Counted from the stretch's first letter, positions 16,736 through 26,300 are shown. The stretch is DNA of 43,169 bases from Caldimonas tepidiphila (GCF_003569765.1 NZ_KZ983963.1:7846-51014); one strand, 5' to 3'. The notes: a model not told the origin generated them from the sequence alone. Program-made: numbers and translations.

Positions 16736-19251
16736 GATGGCGCCGATTCTCGCTCGCCGCCGGCCGGGACGGCGGCCCGCACCGGCGCGAACAGTGGCCG
16801 GGGCAGGCCGACGCCGTAGCCCTGCGCGTAGTCGATGCCGAGTTCGCGCAGCGACTCGATCAGCTCGCCGCTCTCGGCGTACTCGGCCACGGTCTTGATG
16901 CCCATCACCTGGCCGATGCGGCTGATCGTCTCGATCATCGCTCGGTCGAGCCCGTCGCGCTCCATGTTGCGCACGAAGCTGCCGTCGATCTTCAGGTAGT
17001 CGACGGTGAGGCTGCGCAGGTGGGCGAAGGCGTTGGTGCCGGTGCCGACGTCGTCGAGCGCGAACAGGATGCCCAGCTCCCGGCAGGCGCGGACGAACTC
17101 CCCGACCCGGCGCGGCTGGCCGACCGCCGCGCTCTCGCTGATCTCGAAGCAGATCGAGCGCGGCGGCAGGGCGTGGGCCTCGAACTGCTCGCGCACGAAG
17201 CCGGCCAGGCCTTCCCCCTCCAGCGAGGTCGCCGAGAGGTTGATCGCGCAGGTCAGCGGGCCGCCGCCGCGCTCGGCGGCGAGCGCGCGGTAGCCCGCGA
17301 ACACGCGGCGGATCACCCAGCGGTCGATCGCCGGCATCAGGCGGTAGCGCTCGGCGGCCGGGATGAAGCTCGCGGGCGGGACCAGCGCGCCGTCCTCGTC
17401 CACCATCCTCAGCAGCACCTCGATGTGGTGGCCGCCCGCGTGCGGCGCGGCGCCGAGCGCGAGGTAGTCCTGGAAATGGAGCTCGAAGCGCTCGTCCTGC
17501 AGCGCCGACTGGATGCGCGCGGCCCAGCCCGACTCGCGGCGGCGCGCCGCGGCGTCGCCGTCGCCCGGGTGGTAGACGCAGCAGCGGTTGCGCCCCTGCT
17601 CCTTGGCCCAGTAGCAGGCGGTATCGGCCCTGGCGAGGATCTCGGCGCTGCTGCTGTCGCCGTCGAGCGCCGCGAGGCCGATGCTCAGGCCGACCGAGAA
17701 CAGCCGCGACGCGTGCTCGAAGCGGTAGTCGGCGACCGCCGCGAGCAGCTCGGCCGCGATGCGCTGCGCGCGCTCGACCGAGCAGCCCTCGAGCAGCAGC
17801 GCGAACTCGTCGCCGCCGAGCCGCGCCAGCGTGTCCGACTCGCGCACGCGGGACTTCATCAGCGCCGCGACGTCGCGCAGCAGCTCGTCGCCGGCGGCGT
17901 GGCCGCAGGCGTCGTTGACCAGCTTGAAGCGGTCGAGGTCCATGAAGCACACCACGTGCTGGCGCCCCGTGCCGCGCGCGCTCGCGAGCGCCGCCTCCAC
18001 CCGCTCGCCGAAGCGGCGGCGGTTCGGCAGCCCGGTCAGCGCGTCGTGCGCCGCCTCCCAGACGCGGCGCTGCACGAGGCTGCGCTCGGCGCTGACGTCG
18101 CGCAGCGTCAGCACGTGGCCCGAGAGCCGGCCGCGGCGGTCGCGCATCGGCGCCGCGAGGTGGTCCACCGCGACGCGCACGCCGTCGTGCCGCAGCAGGT
18201 CCGCCGCCCCCTCGTCCGCCCCGGGGTCGTGCCCCGCCGGGTCGAGCGGGTCGGCGACGGGCTCCCCGGTGCGGGCGTCGACGAGCGTCAGCAGCTCCGC
18301 CACCGGCCGGCCGAGCGCGGCCTCGAGCGGGCAGCCGAGCAGCTGCTCGGCCGCCGGGTTCAGGTACTGCACGCGGCCGGCGGCGTCGGTGGTGAGCACC
18401 GCGTCGCCGATCGAGCGCAGCGTCACCTCGGCGCGCTCCTTCTGCGCGTCGAGCGCGTCCGACACCCGGCGCAGCTCCTCCAGCGCCGCCTCGAGCTCGG
18501 TCTTGCTCACCGAGGTCGCCTGCAGCTCGTCGATCAGCCCGTTGAACGCGGCGCCGAGCCGTCCCGGCTCGTCGTCGGTGCCGGCCGGCGCCCGGTGTCC
18601 CACCTGCCAGGGCCCCTGCCGCAGGGTCTCGATCGTGCCGATCAGCGCGTCGAGCGGGTTCGTGACGAAGCGCCGCAGCGCCAGGTGCAGCAGCAGCAGC
18701 CCGAGCGCAAGCACCGGCAGCGCCACGCCCAGCACCGACCCCAGCATCGAGCGGATGCCCGCGGCCACCTGCGCGGCGGGGTAGCCGATCACGATGCTGC
18801 CGGCATGCTCGCCCTGCGGCGTGCTCGCGGGCGTGACCGCGTGGTGCCAGGGCTCGCCGCCGCGCAGGGCGGTGACGGTCTGCTCGGTGCCCGACGCGAT
18901 CGCCCGCAGCAGCGCGGGATCGGCGATCGAGCGTTCGCCCTCGGGGTCGTTGTGGAAGATCACCCGGCCGTCCCGGGCCGCCACCAGCGCGATGCCGATG
19001 CCGGGATGGGCCTCGACCACCTCGCGGCACTGCTCCTCGAAACCCAGCAGGTCCTCGAGGCGGATGCCGAAGTGCAGCAGGCGCTCGAGCTGCAACTCGA
19101 GGCTCTGGCCGATCGCGAGCGAGCGCGACTTCAGCGCCTTGGCCTGCTCGCGCGCGGACAGCGCGGCGCTGGTGGCGATGACGGCGGCCATCGCCAGCAG
19201 CATCACCGCGGTCGCGATGACGAGGACCTTGCCGCGCAGGCCGAGCTTCAC
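16732..19251 (-). CDS. membrane GGDEF-EAL protein with HAMP and PAS domains
   Basis: Encodes 839 residues starting with GTG at 19251, which overlaps the upstream TGA by 4 nt. Order: membrane span 8-30, periplasmic sensor about 31-165, membrane span 168-190, HAMP 190-250, PAS 270-390, GGDEF 400-560, EAL 575-820. The diguanylate cyclase motif is intact (ARLGGDEF) and preceded by an RxxD inhibitory site (RESD, five residues before). The phosphodiesterase signature is the variant EVL, with DDVGTG in place of DDFGTG, but INLSATS, FEISES, KIDGSFV and QGYGVG are near standard. The enzyme probably makes or breaks c-di-GMP in response to the periplasmic binding protein encoded just upstream. Confidence 0.92.
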   Translation of the reverse strand: MKLGLRGKVLVIATAVMLLAMAAVIATSAALSAREQAKALKSRSLAIGQSLELQLERLLHFGIRLEDLLGFEEQCREVVEAHPGIGIALVAARDGRVIFHNDPEGERSIADPALLRAIASGTEQTVTALRGGEPWHHAVTPASTPQGEHAGSIVIGYPAAQVAAGIRSMLGSVLGVALPVLALGLLLLHLALRRFVTNPLDALIGTIETLRQGPWQVGHRAPAGTDDEPGRLGAAFNGLIDELQATSVSKTELEAALEELRRVSDALDAQKERAEVTLRSIGDAVLTTDAAGRVQYLNPAAEQLLGCPLEAALGRPVAELLTLVDARTGEPVADPLDPAGHDPGADEGAADLLRHDGVRVAVDHLAAPMRDRRGRLSGHVLTLRDVSAERSLVQRRVWEAAHDALTGLPNRRRFGERVEAALASARGTGRQHVVCFMDLDRFKLVNDACGHAAGDELLRDVAALMKSRVRESDTLARLGGDEFALLLEGCSVERAQRIAAELLAAVADYRFEHASRLFSVGLSIGLAALDGDSSSAEILARADTACYWAKEQGRNRCCVYHPGDGDAAARRRESGWAARIQSALQDERFELHFQDYLALGAAPHAGGHHIEVLLRMVDEDGALVPPASFIPAAERYRLMPAIDRWVIRRVFAGYRALAAERGGGPLTCAINLSATSLEGEGLAGFVREQFEAHALPPRSICFEISESAAVGQPRRVGEFVRACRELGILFALDDVGTGTNAFAHLRSLTVDYLKIDGSFVRNMERDGLDRAMIETISRIGQVMGIKTVAEYAESGELIESLRELGIDYAQGYGVGLPRPLFAPVRAAVPAGGERESAPS

Positions 19252-20312
19252 GAGTCCCACTCGAAGCCGCGGATCACCTCGGCCGACAGCAGCAGCCCGC
19301 TCCTGAGCCGCAGGCCGAGCCGCTCGGCGCGCGCCAGGCTGATCGCCGCGTGCCCCCGCTTGGTCGGCAGCATCGGGAAGGAGCCGGGGCTCCTGCCCTC
19401 GAGCAGGATGGCGCGCGCGATGCGGCCCGCGGCGAGGCCCTGCTCGTGCTCGGACACCGTGAACGCGGCGAGCGTGCCGAAATGCACGCGATCCACCCAG
19501 TACGCGAAGTCCGGCAGCCGGCTGTGCTCGGCGGTCCAGCGCAGCACCTGCTGGTAGGGCACGTTCGCGCCCTGGCTGTCGCGGAAGTTGAAGATGCCGA
19601 CGAGCGCGATCGCGTCGGCCCGCTCCGGGTAGTCGAGCACGCGGCGCTGGTAGTCCTCGAAGCTCGTGATCGTGTCCCAGGCGGAGAAGCCGACGCCGGG
19701 CAGCTGCGCCAGCCCCTCCTGCATGCGCCGCTTCACCGGCTCCCAGTGCGGCGAGTCGTCGAACACCGCGGCGATGCGCCGCACGCCGGGCACCATCGCC
19801 TGGATCAGCCGCACCGACTCGACGAAGTGCTCGTGCTCCAGCACGCCGGCGATGTTGCGCCGGCCCGCGATGCCGTGGCTGGCGGGGTCGCGGTTGACGC
19901 CGCTGAAGACGAAGGGCAGGTCCTGGCCCGCATAGTGGCGGGTGAGGTACTGCTGGGCCTCGTCGTCGCTCGTGTAGACGAGATCGGGCTGCCACGATCC
20001 GATCAGCGCGCGGGCCTCCTCGCCCCGGCGCTCCAGGTCCCGGGCCGCGCTGCGGCGCTTGGCATCCATCTGCAGCACCCGGTACTCGGCCGGCACGTCC
20101 CGCATCGCCTCCTGGAAGCCGCGCAGCTGCCCGTCGGTCCAGCGCCAGGGCGAGTGGTGGCTCATCACGTGCAGGATCCGCCAGGGCCGCCGGCCGGCCG
20201 CCGCGTCGCGGGACCCGGCGTGCACCGCCGCGGCGCCGCCGAGCGCGCAGCCCGCGGCGAGCGCCGCGAGGACGCGGTGGACCCGGCGGCGGGATTGCTG
20301 GGAGGGATTCAT
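19248..20312 (-). CDS. periplasmic ABC_sub_bind-type substrate-binding protein
   Basis: Encodes 354 residues with an N-terminal signal peptide (basic MNPSQQSRRRVHR, hydrophobic LAALAAGCALGGAAAV, cleavage after about VHA). The rest fits the ABC transporter substrate-binding family PF04392: two alpha/beta lobes, with segments such as LVYTSDDEAQQYL, FVFSGVNRDP and LVGIFNFRDSQG. No permease or ATPase gene is nearby. Its stop overlaps the start of the GGDEF-EAL gene, so it more likely works as a ligand-binding sensor for that membrane enzyme than as an importer part. The ligand cannot be read from sequence. Confidence 0.87.
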   Translation of the reverse strand: MNPSQQSRRRVHRVLAALAAGCALGGAAAVHAGSRDAAAGRRPWRILHVMSHHSPWRWTDGQLRGFQEAMRDVPAEYRVLQMDAKRRSAARDLERRGEEARALIGSWQPDLVYTSDDEAQQYLTRHYAGQDLPFVFSGVNRDPASHGIAGRRNIAGVLEHEHFVESVRLIQAMVPGVRRIAAVFDDSPHWEPVKRRMQEGLAQLPGVGFSAWDTITSFEDYQRRVLDYPERADAIALVGIFNFRDSQGANVPYQQVLRWTAEHSRLPDFAYWVDRVHFGTLAAFTVSEHEQGLAAGRIARAILLEGRSPGSFPMLPTKRGHAAISLARAERLGLRLRSGLLLSAEVIRGFEWDS

Positions 20313-20481
20313 GACTGCTGCGGCCTTCTTCTGATTCGTGTTCTCGGGCGCCGGAGCCCGTGCCCCGCTCCCGGCCGTCCCTGTTCCTGCCGGCCTGTCG
20401 GGCGTGCGTGCGTGCGGGAGCGGACTGCCGATGGTATTCGGCAGCCCCGGGTGGAATCTTGAGGGGAGAGGAGGGGGGCCG

Positions 20482-20503
20482 GCCCCCGGATCATCCCGGG
20501 GGC
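20482..20503 (-). terminator. hairpin downstream of the small disordered-protein gene
   Basis: GCCCCCGG (20482-20489), loop ATCATC, CCGGGGGC (20496-20503): a perfect 8-bp stem, 69-90 nt beyond the minus-strand stop at 20572. It is followed on the minus strand by a C/T-rich tract without a true T run. Confidence 0.4.
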
Positions 20504-20524
20504 GGCCCGCGGCGCCGGGCCGCC
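20501..20524 (-). terminator. second hairpin adjoining the first
   Basis: GGCGGCCCG (20501-20509), loop CGGCGC, CGGGCCGCC (20516-20524): a perfect 9-bp stem sharing three bases with the hairpin at 20482-20503. The pair may act as a factor-independent or Rho-assisted terminator. Confidence 0.4.
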
Positions 20525-20571
20525 GGACGGGGGGCGGCCGGTCCGCCGGGGTGGCGCGTGCGCGCCGGCGG

Positions 20572-20901
20572 CTAGCGGCGCTCGTCGCCGCCGCCCGGGC
20601 CCATCTGGCCGCCGCGGCTGCGCTCCTGGTTCATGCTGCGCTCGGCGCTGCCGACGCCGCCCTCGGTGTTCGTGCGGCCGTCGGTGCTGGCCATGCCGCC
20701 GCGCTCGGGGACGTCCATCGCGTCGGTGCTGCGCTCGCCGAGCTGCGTGCCGCCGGTCTGGGCCGGGCGGGTGCCGCCCTGGATCTCCTTCTCGGGGTCC
20801 TTGTCGCTGCGGTCCCTCCCGCCGTTCTGCGCCGCGTTGCCGCGGTTCGCGTCGCTGTCCATCCTGTCGCGGGGTCCGGTTGCCGGGTTCTGGTCTGCCA
20901 T
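20572..20901 (-). CDS. small disordered Gly/Ser/Asp-rich protein
   Basis: Encodes 109 residues from the ATG complement at 20899-20901, with AGGAG about 9 nt upstream on the minus strand. The chain is rich in Gly, Asp, Arg, Ser, Asn and Gln with almost no hydrophobic residues, and contains repeated SxxRG and TDxRT-like fragments. It should be intrinsically disordered, without cysteine, signal peptide or membrane span. Its composition resembles bacterial stress-associated hydrophilic proteins, but no family can be named. Next to a DUF2254 membrane protein on the same strand (106 nt gap). Confidence 0.68.
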   Translation of the reverse strand: MADQNPATGPRDRMDSDANRGNAAQNGGRDRSDKDPEKEIQGGTRPAQTGGTQLGERSTDAMDVPERGGMASTDGRTNTEGGVGSAERSMNQERSRGGQMGPGGGDERR

Positions 20902-21007
20902 GTCGTGGTCTCCTGTGCTGGGGCGTGCGGCGGGCCGCACACCGACTGCGGGGCAACCCGGATGCCCGCGCCGGCCCTGTCGCCGCGCAACCCCGGGCCG
21001 CGCCGCC

Positions 21008-22387
21008 TCACTCCTGCACGGCGCGGGCTTCCGGGCCCGTCCGGCCGACGGTCCTCAGCCGGCGGCGCAGCGCCTGCTCGAGCTTGCGCTCGGCTCCGGC
21101 GAAGGCCTCCTCGATGTCGGTGCGGTCGCCCGGCTCCTGCGCCTCCCGCAGCCCGGCCGCGGCGATGAGCCGGGCGTGGTGCCGCAGCGACTCGCGCTGC
21201 TCGGGCAGGCGCACGTGCTCGGCGATGCGGGCCAGCGCCTCCAGCAGCCGGATCACGATGGCGGGCTGCCTGGCGGCGGCCTGGCGGATCTGGTGCAGCG
21301 CCGCGTCGAGGATGTCGGCGTGGCTGCTGCGCCTGCACACGAGGCGCACCTCGCCCGCCGCGTCGCGGTAGACGCAGGGCGCCAGCTCCTTGCCCATCAG
21401 CCGCGACAGCGCGCCGCGCAGCCGGTCGATCACCATCAGCGCGGTGTTCGCGTCGTTGATGCCGGGCGACAGCGCGCGCAGCGCGATGTCGATCAGGTGC
21501 CGGATCGAGAACTCCAGGTCCTGCGTCGGCGTGCGCTGGCGGCCGATCAGGATCCGGTCCTGCACGGCGTCGCCGAAGGCGCGGTCGACTGCCTCGCCGG
21601 GATGGACGGCGCCGAGCCAGCCGTGCCGGCACATGAACTCGCCCGGCTTGAAGTCCAGGCGCAGCAGCACCCCGTGCCGCGCGGCGAGCGCGGCCAGCGC
21701 CTCGTAGTCGACCGCCTGGACATAACCCTCGTCGCGCGAGGCGAGGATGACCGAGCGCGCCTCGAAGTCGTGCGGCAGCCGCGCGTCCTCCGCGTCCTCG
21801 CGCCGCCGCCCCGGCTCCAGCGGGCGCAGTTGCGCGATGCTGTCCTCCAGCTCGCCCGCGACGCGGCGCGCCACCTCGTCCGCGACGATCGAGCGCGCCA
21901 CGACGTGCAGGAACAGCAGCAGCGCGAGCACGCAGGTCAGCCCGAGCAGCAGCCCGAGCGTCACGGTCACGTGCGGCACCTCGGCCGCGGGCATGTCCTT
22001 CTGCACCGCGCGCAGCCCGAGCAGGCAGTACACGATCGTCATCGTGAACAGGCCGAGCGCGACCTTGGTGCGGAGGTCGGACATGTAGATGCGCACCATG
22101 CGCGAGCCGAACTGGTTGGCGGCGAGCGACAGCGTCACGACGGTGATCGAGAACACCACGCTCGACATCGTGATGATCGCGGCGACCAGCGTCGACAGCA
22201 GGTTGCGCGCGTCGTCGCCGCTGCCGCTGTACAGCCACCAGGTCCGCAGCGCCGCCTGGTCGGGCGCGACGCGGTCGATCCAGCCCGCCCCCTGGTGCAG
22301 CAGGATCGTCAGCGGCAGCATCGCCAGCGGGACCACCCACAGGCCGGTGCGCAGCTTTTCCCACCAGACGAAGGCTCGGTTGTTCAT
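21008..22387 (-). CDS. DUF2254 domain membrane protein
   Basis: Encodes 459 residues from the ATG complement at 22385-22387; the in-frame extension to 22474 runs into a short tandem repeat and is not coding-like. Four hydrophobic segments lie in the first 165 residues (about 13-32, 60-85, 107-127, 142-165), then a long cytoplasmic region of about 290 residues. Typical DUF2254 stretches are visible: TMSSVVFSITVVTLSLAANQFG near 72-93 and a DIALRALSPGINDANTAL segment near 300-318. The family is annotated only as a predicted membrane protein. A short non-SD leader precedes it. Confidence 0.88.
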   Translation of the reverse strand: MNNRAFVWWEKLRTGLWVVPLAMLPLTILLHQGAGWIDRVAPDQAALRTWWLYSGSGDDARNLLSTLVAAIITMSSVVFSITVVTLSLAANQFGSRMVRIYMSDLRTKVALGLFTMTIVYCLLGLRAVQKDMPAAEVPHVTVTLGLLLGLTCVLALLLFLHVVARSIVADEVARRVAGELEDSIAQLRPLEPGRRREDAEDARLPHDFEARSVILASRDEGYVQAVDYEALAALAARHGVLLRLDFKPGEFMCRHGWLGAVHPGEAVDRAFGDAVQDRILIGRQRTPTQDLEFSIRHLIDIALRALSPGINDANTALMVIDRLRGALSRLMGKELAPCVYRDAAGEVRLVCRRSSHADILDAALHQIRQAAARQPAIVIRLLEALARIAEHVRLPEQRESLRHHARLIAAAGLREAQEPGDRTDIEEAFAGAERKLEQALRRRLRTVGRTGPEARAVQE

Positions 22388-22461
22388 GTCGCGTGAAGGA
22401 AAGGAGCGTGCGGGACCGTTCGGCCGGCCTCGCGGCGCGCACGGGTCGGGTCTGCCTGTCT

Positions 22462-22489
22462 CGGCAACCGGCAACCGGCAACCGGCAAC
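22462..22489. repeat. four tandem copies of a 7-bp repeat
   Basis: CGGCAAC is repeated four times without interruption (22462, 22469, 22476, 22483) in the non-coding region upstream of the DUF2254 gene. A heptamer of this kind is prone to slippage and could vary in number between strains. Confidence 0.93.
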
Positions 22490-22530
22490 CGGGATGCCGC
22501 CTGCGTTCCTGTTACGTTTCGGCGTCCCCG

Positions 22531-22564
22531 GCGCCTGGCGCGGCGGCGCTGCCGCGCCAGGCGC
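22531..22564 (-). terminator. long perfect hairpin after the response-regulator gene
   Basis: A perfect 14-bp inverted repeat, arms 22531-22544 and 22551-22564 with a 6-nt loop GGCGCT. It lies 55 nt beyond the minus-strand stop at 22619. There is no T tract on the minus side, so termination is likely but may need Rho. Confidence 0.5.
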
Positions 22565-22574
22565 CCGTCTCCCG

Positions 22575-22593
22575 GGCCGTCCTCGGGACGGCC
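22575..22593. terminator. second hairpin with short T run on the plus side
   Basis: GGCCGTCC (22575-22582), loop TCG, GGACGGCC (22586-22593), then GTTTCTC on the plus strand. It stacks with the hairpin at 22531-22564 in the gap between two minus-strand genes. The T-rich side points to plus-strand (antisense) termination. Confidence 0.4.
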
Positions 22594-22618
22594 GTTTCTC
22601 GTCCGCGCCGCGGCGGGC

Positions 22619-23131
22619 TCAGGGGACGCTGCGCAGTGGCCGGCGCGGGGCGGCGTTCCCCGCCTCGTCCTGCCACTGCGCCAGCAACTCGCACAGCCGC
22701 TCGAAGTGCAGCGGCTTGGCCATGAAGTGGTCGCAGCCGGCCTGCATCACCTGGGCCTGGATGTCGCTGCCCTGCTCGGCCGTCAGCGCGATCATCAGCA
22801 GCGAGCGGGGCGAGCCCGGCTCGCTGCGCAGGCGCCGCGCCAGCTCGATCCCGCCCATGCCGGGCAGGCCAAGGTCGAGGATCACGCCCTCGGGCTGGAA
22901 GCGCTCGAGGGCCTCGAGCGCCTCCTCGGCGTCCAGCGCGAAGCGCGCCTCGTGGCCCGCCATGCCGAGCAGCGTGGCGAGCAGGCGGGCGGCCTCGGGC
23001 GCGTCCTCGACGACGAGGATGCGCATCCCGCCGGCCCGCCGTCGCGAGTCCGCCGGCTCCGCGGCACGGAGCCGGCCGCGCTGGGGGTGGAGCTCGAAGG
23101 ACTGCCGGGCACAGGAGGTGGGGGTGCTCAT
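22619..23131 (-). CDS. single-domain response regulator
   Basis: Encodes 170 residues from the ATG complement at 23129-23131. The first 35 are basic and non-conserved; an alternative ATG at 23026 gives just the 135-residue receiver. The receiver has the acidic pair in VVEDAPEA, phospho-Asp86 in ILDLGLPGMGG, Thr in IALTAE and Lys139 in MAKPL. No output domain follows, so it should act as a phosphate shuttle or by protein contact. It is divergent from the CheB-CheR-kinase-receiver gene at 23301, 169 nt away, its most likely partner. Neither start has a clear ribosome site. Confidence 0.85.
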   Translation of the reverse strand: MSTPTSCARQSFELHPQRGRLRAAEPADSRRRAGGMRILVVEDAPEAARLLATLLGMAGHEARFALDAEEALEALERFQPEGVILDLGLPGMGGIELARRLRSEPGSPRSLLMIALTAEQGSDIQAQVMQAGCDHFMAKPLHFERLCELLAQWQDEAGNAAPRRPLRSVP

Positions 23132-23300
23132 ACGGGCTCGTCTCGGTCGGTGAAGGGAGCTGTGATGGAAGAGGCAAACCGTGTGCCGCTCCGGTTTGCG
23201 CACGCCGATGCGGCGCCGCCTCCCCGGCGGCGGTGCCCCGTTTCCCGGGCGCGGCCCGGGGCGGGCGACGCGGTGCGCCCGCTTGCCTAGAATCAAGCGC

Positions 23301-26300
23301 ATGACCCAGGATCCCGCCCTGCCCGACACGGGAGCGCTGACGCCGAGTTCGCTGGACTTCCCCGTGGTGGGCCTCGGCGCGTCGGCGGGGGGCCTGCCCG
23401 CGCTGCTGCGCTTCTTCAAGCAGATGCCCGGCGACAGCGGCATGGCCTTCGTCGTGATCCTGCACCTGTCGCCCTCGCACGCCAGCGAGGCGCATGCGGT
23501 GCTGCAGCGCGTGACGAACATGAAGACGGTGCAGGTCCACGAGCCCTGCGTCATCGAGCGCGACCACATCTACGTCATCCCGCCGTCCAGGCACCTGTCG
23601 CTCAACGACAGCTACCTGCGCGTGACCGAGATGGACCGCCCGCGCCACCGCCACATCGCCGTCGACCTGTTCTTCCGCGCGCTCGCGCAGGTGCACCGCG
23701 AGCGCGCCTTCGGCATCGTGCTGTCGGGAACCGGCTCGGACGGCGCGGTGGGCATCGCGCGCGTCAAGGAACTGGGCGGCGTGACCTTCGCGCAGGACCC
23801 CGGCGACGCCGAGTTCGAAGGCATGCCGCGCGCGGCCGTCGCCACCGGCGTGATCGACTGGGTGCTGCCGGTGGACGAGATGCCGCGCAAGCTGCTCGAG
23901 ATCCGGGCCAACGCGCGCCTCATCGAGCTGCCGCCGCTCGCCGACGAGGAGGAGTCGGCGGCGCTCGCGTCCGCGCGGCCCGCCTCGCAGGAGGCCGAGA
24001 CGGCGCTGCGCGAGATCATGGCGCTGCTGCGGCTGCGCACCGGGCACGACTTCCGGCACTACAAGCGCGCCACGCTGCTGCGCCGGCTCGAGCGGCGGCT
24101 GCAGGTGCACGCGCTGCCGAGCCTGCCCGCCTACCGCGCGCTGCTGCAGGAGCAACCCGCCGAGGCGCAGGCGCTGCTCAAGGACCTGCTGATCGGCGTC
24201 ACCAACTTCTTCCGCGATCCCGAGGCCTTCGATGCGCTCGGGCGCGAGGCGGCGCCGAGGCTGTTCGGCCCGCAGCGCGGCGCCGAGCCGGTGCGCGCCT
24301 GGGTGGCCGGCTGCTCCAGCGGCGAGGAGGCCTACTCGGTGGCGATGCTGCTGCTGGAGCAGGCCGGGGCGACGCGCGGGACGCCGGAGATCCAGGTCTT
24401 CGCCACCGACATCGACGAGGCCGCCATCGCCGCCGCACGCACCGGGCTCTACCCGGAGTCGATCGCCGCGGACGTCGCGCCCGTGCGGCTGCGCCAGTTC
24501 TTCGCCAAGGACGGCAACCACTACCGCATCCGCAAGGAAGTGCGCGAGAGGATCCTGTTCGCCTCGCACAACCTGCTGCGCGATCCGCCCTTCTCGAAGC
24601 TCGACCTGGTCTGCTGCCGCAACCTGCTGATCTACCTCGACCGCGAGGTGCAGCCGCAGATCCTCGAGATGTTCCACTTCGCGCTGCGTCCGGGCGGGCT
24701 GCTGTTCCTCGGCAGCTCCGAGTCCGCCGACGCCGTGCCGCAACTCTTCTCGGTGGTCGACAAGAAGAACCGCATCTACCGTGCCAACGCGGTGGCGCAA
24801 GCGACCCGCTACCACAGCACGGTGCCGCTGGAGGTCTTCGACGGGCACGTGGCCGGCCCGCGCGAGCCGGTGGCCGAGCGCCGCCGCGTCAGCTACGCCG
24901 AGCTGCACCAGCGGCTCGCCGAGCAGCACGCGCCGCCGAGCGTGCTGGTGGACGCCGAGGCCCACATCGTGCACCTGTCGGAGCAGGCCGGCCGCTTCCT
25001 GCGCCACACGGGCGGCGCGCCCTCGCACCACCTGCCGGCGCTGGTGCGGCCGGAGCTGCGGCTGGAGTTGCGCACGGCGCTGTTCCAGGCCCTGCAGTCC
25101 GGCCGCAGCGTCGAGGCGCGGCGCGTGCGGCTCGAGAGCGAGGAGCGCATCAGCTACGTCAACATGACGGTGCGGCCGGTGCAGGAGCCGACGCTCGACG
25201 CCACGCTGGCGCTGGTGCTGTTCGACGAGGTCGAGGAGACGATGGGCGCGGCGCCGCCCTCCGGCGGGCCGGGCGAGGCGCGCGACCCGCTCGTGCTGCA
25301 GCTCGAGGCGGAGCTCAAGCGCGTGAAGCAGCAGCTCCAGGACACGATCGAGCAGTACGAGACCTCCACGGAGGAGCTCAAGGCGTCCAACGAGGAGCTG
25401 CAGGCGATCAACGAGGAGCTGCGCTCCACCACCGAGGAGCTGGAGACGAGCAAGGAGGAGCTGCAGTCGATCAACGAGGAGCTCATCACCGTCAACCACG
25501 AGCTCAAGAGCAAGGTCGAGGAGACGGGCAAGGTCAACGACGACCTGCAGAACCTGATCGCCTCCACCGACATCGCCACGGTCTTCGTCGATCGAGCGAT
25601 GTCCATCAAGCGCTACACGCCGCGCGCCACCGAGATCTTCAGCCTCATCCCGGGCGACATCGGGCGCTCGCTGCTCGACATCCGCCACCGCCTCGACTAC
25701 GAGCTGCTCGCCGAGGACGCCGCCGAGGCCTTCCAGTCGCTGCGCCTGATCGAGCGCGAGGTGACGGGTGCCGACGGACGCTGGTACCTCGCGCGCATGC
25801 TGCCCTACCGCACCACCGAGGACCGCATCGACGGCGCGGTGCTGACCTTCGTCGACATCACCGGGCGCCGCAGCGCCGAGCAGCGGCTGCGCCGCGGCGA
25901 GGCGCTGCTGCGGCTCGTGGCCGAGAGCACCAAGGACTACGCCATCCTCACGCTCGACCTCGACGGCCGCATCACGACCTGGAACCGCGGCGCCGAGCGG
26001 CTCTTCGGCTACACCGAGGCGGAGGCGCTGGGCCAGCATTCGGCGCTGCTGTTCCCGCCCGAGGATCGCGAGAACGGCGCGGTCGAGGAGGAGCTGCGGC
26101 GCGCGCGCGAGGACGGCCGCGCCGAGGACGAGCGCTGGCACCAGCGCCGCGACGGCCGGCGCGTGTTCTGCAGCGGCGTGACCACGCCGCTCTTCTTCGA
26201 CGGCGGGCTCCAGGGCTACGCGAAGATCGCGCGCGACGTCACCGGCACCAAGCGCATGGAGAGCGAGCGCGAGGCGCAACTCGCGCAGGAGGCGGCGCGC

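Noticed and set aside
19248-20312. Complete ABC transporter operon
   Set aside because: Only the binding protein is present; neither permease nor ATPase genes flank it.
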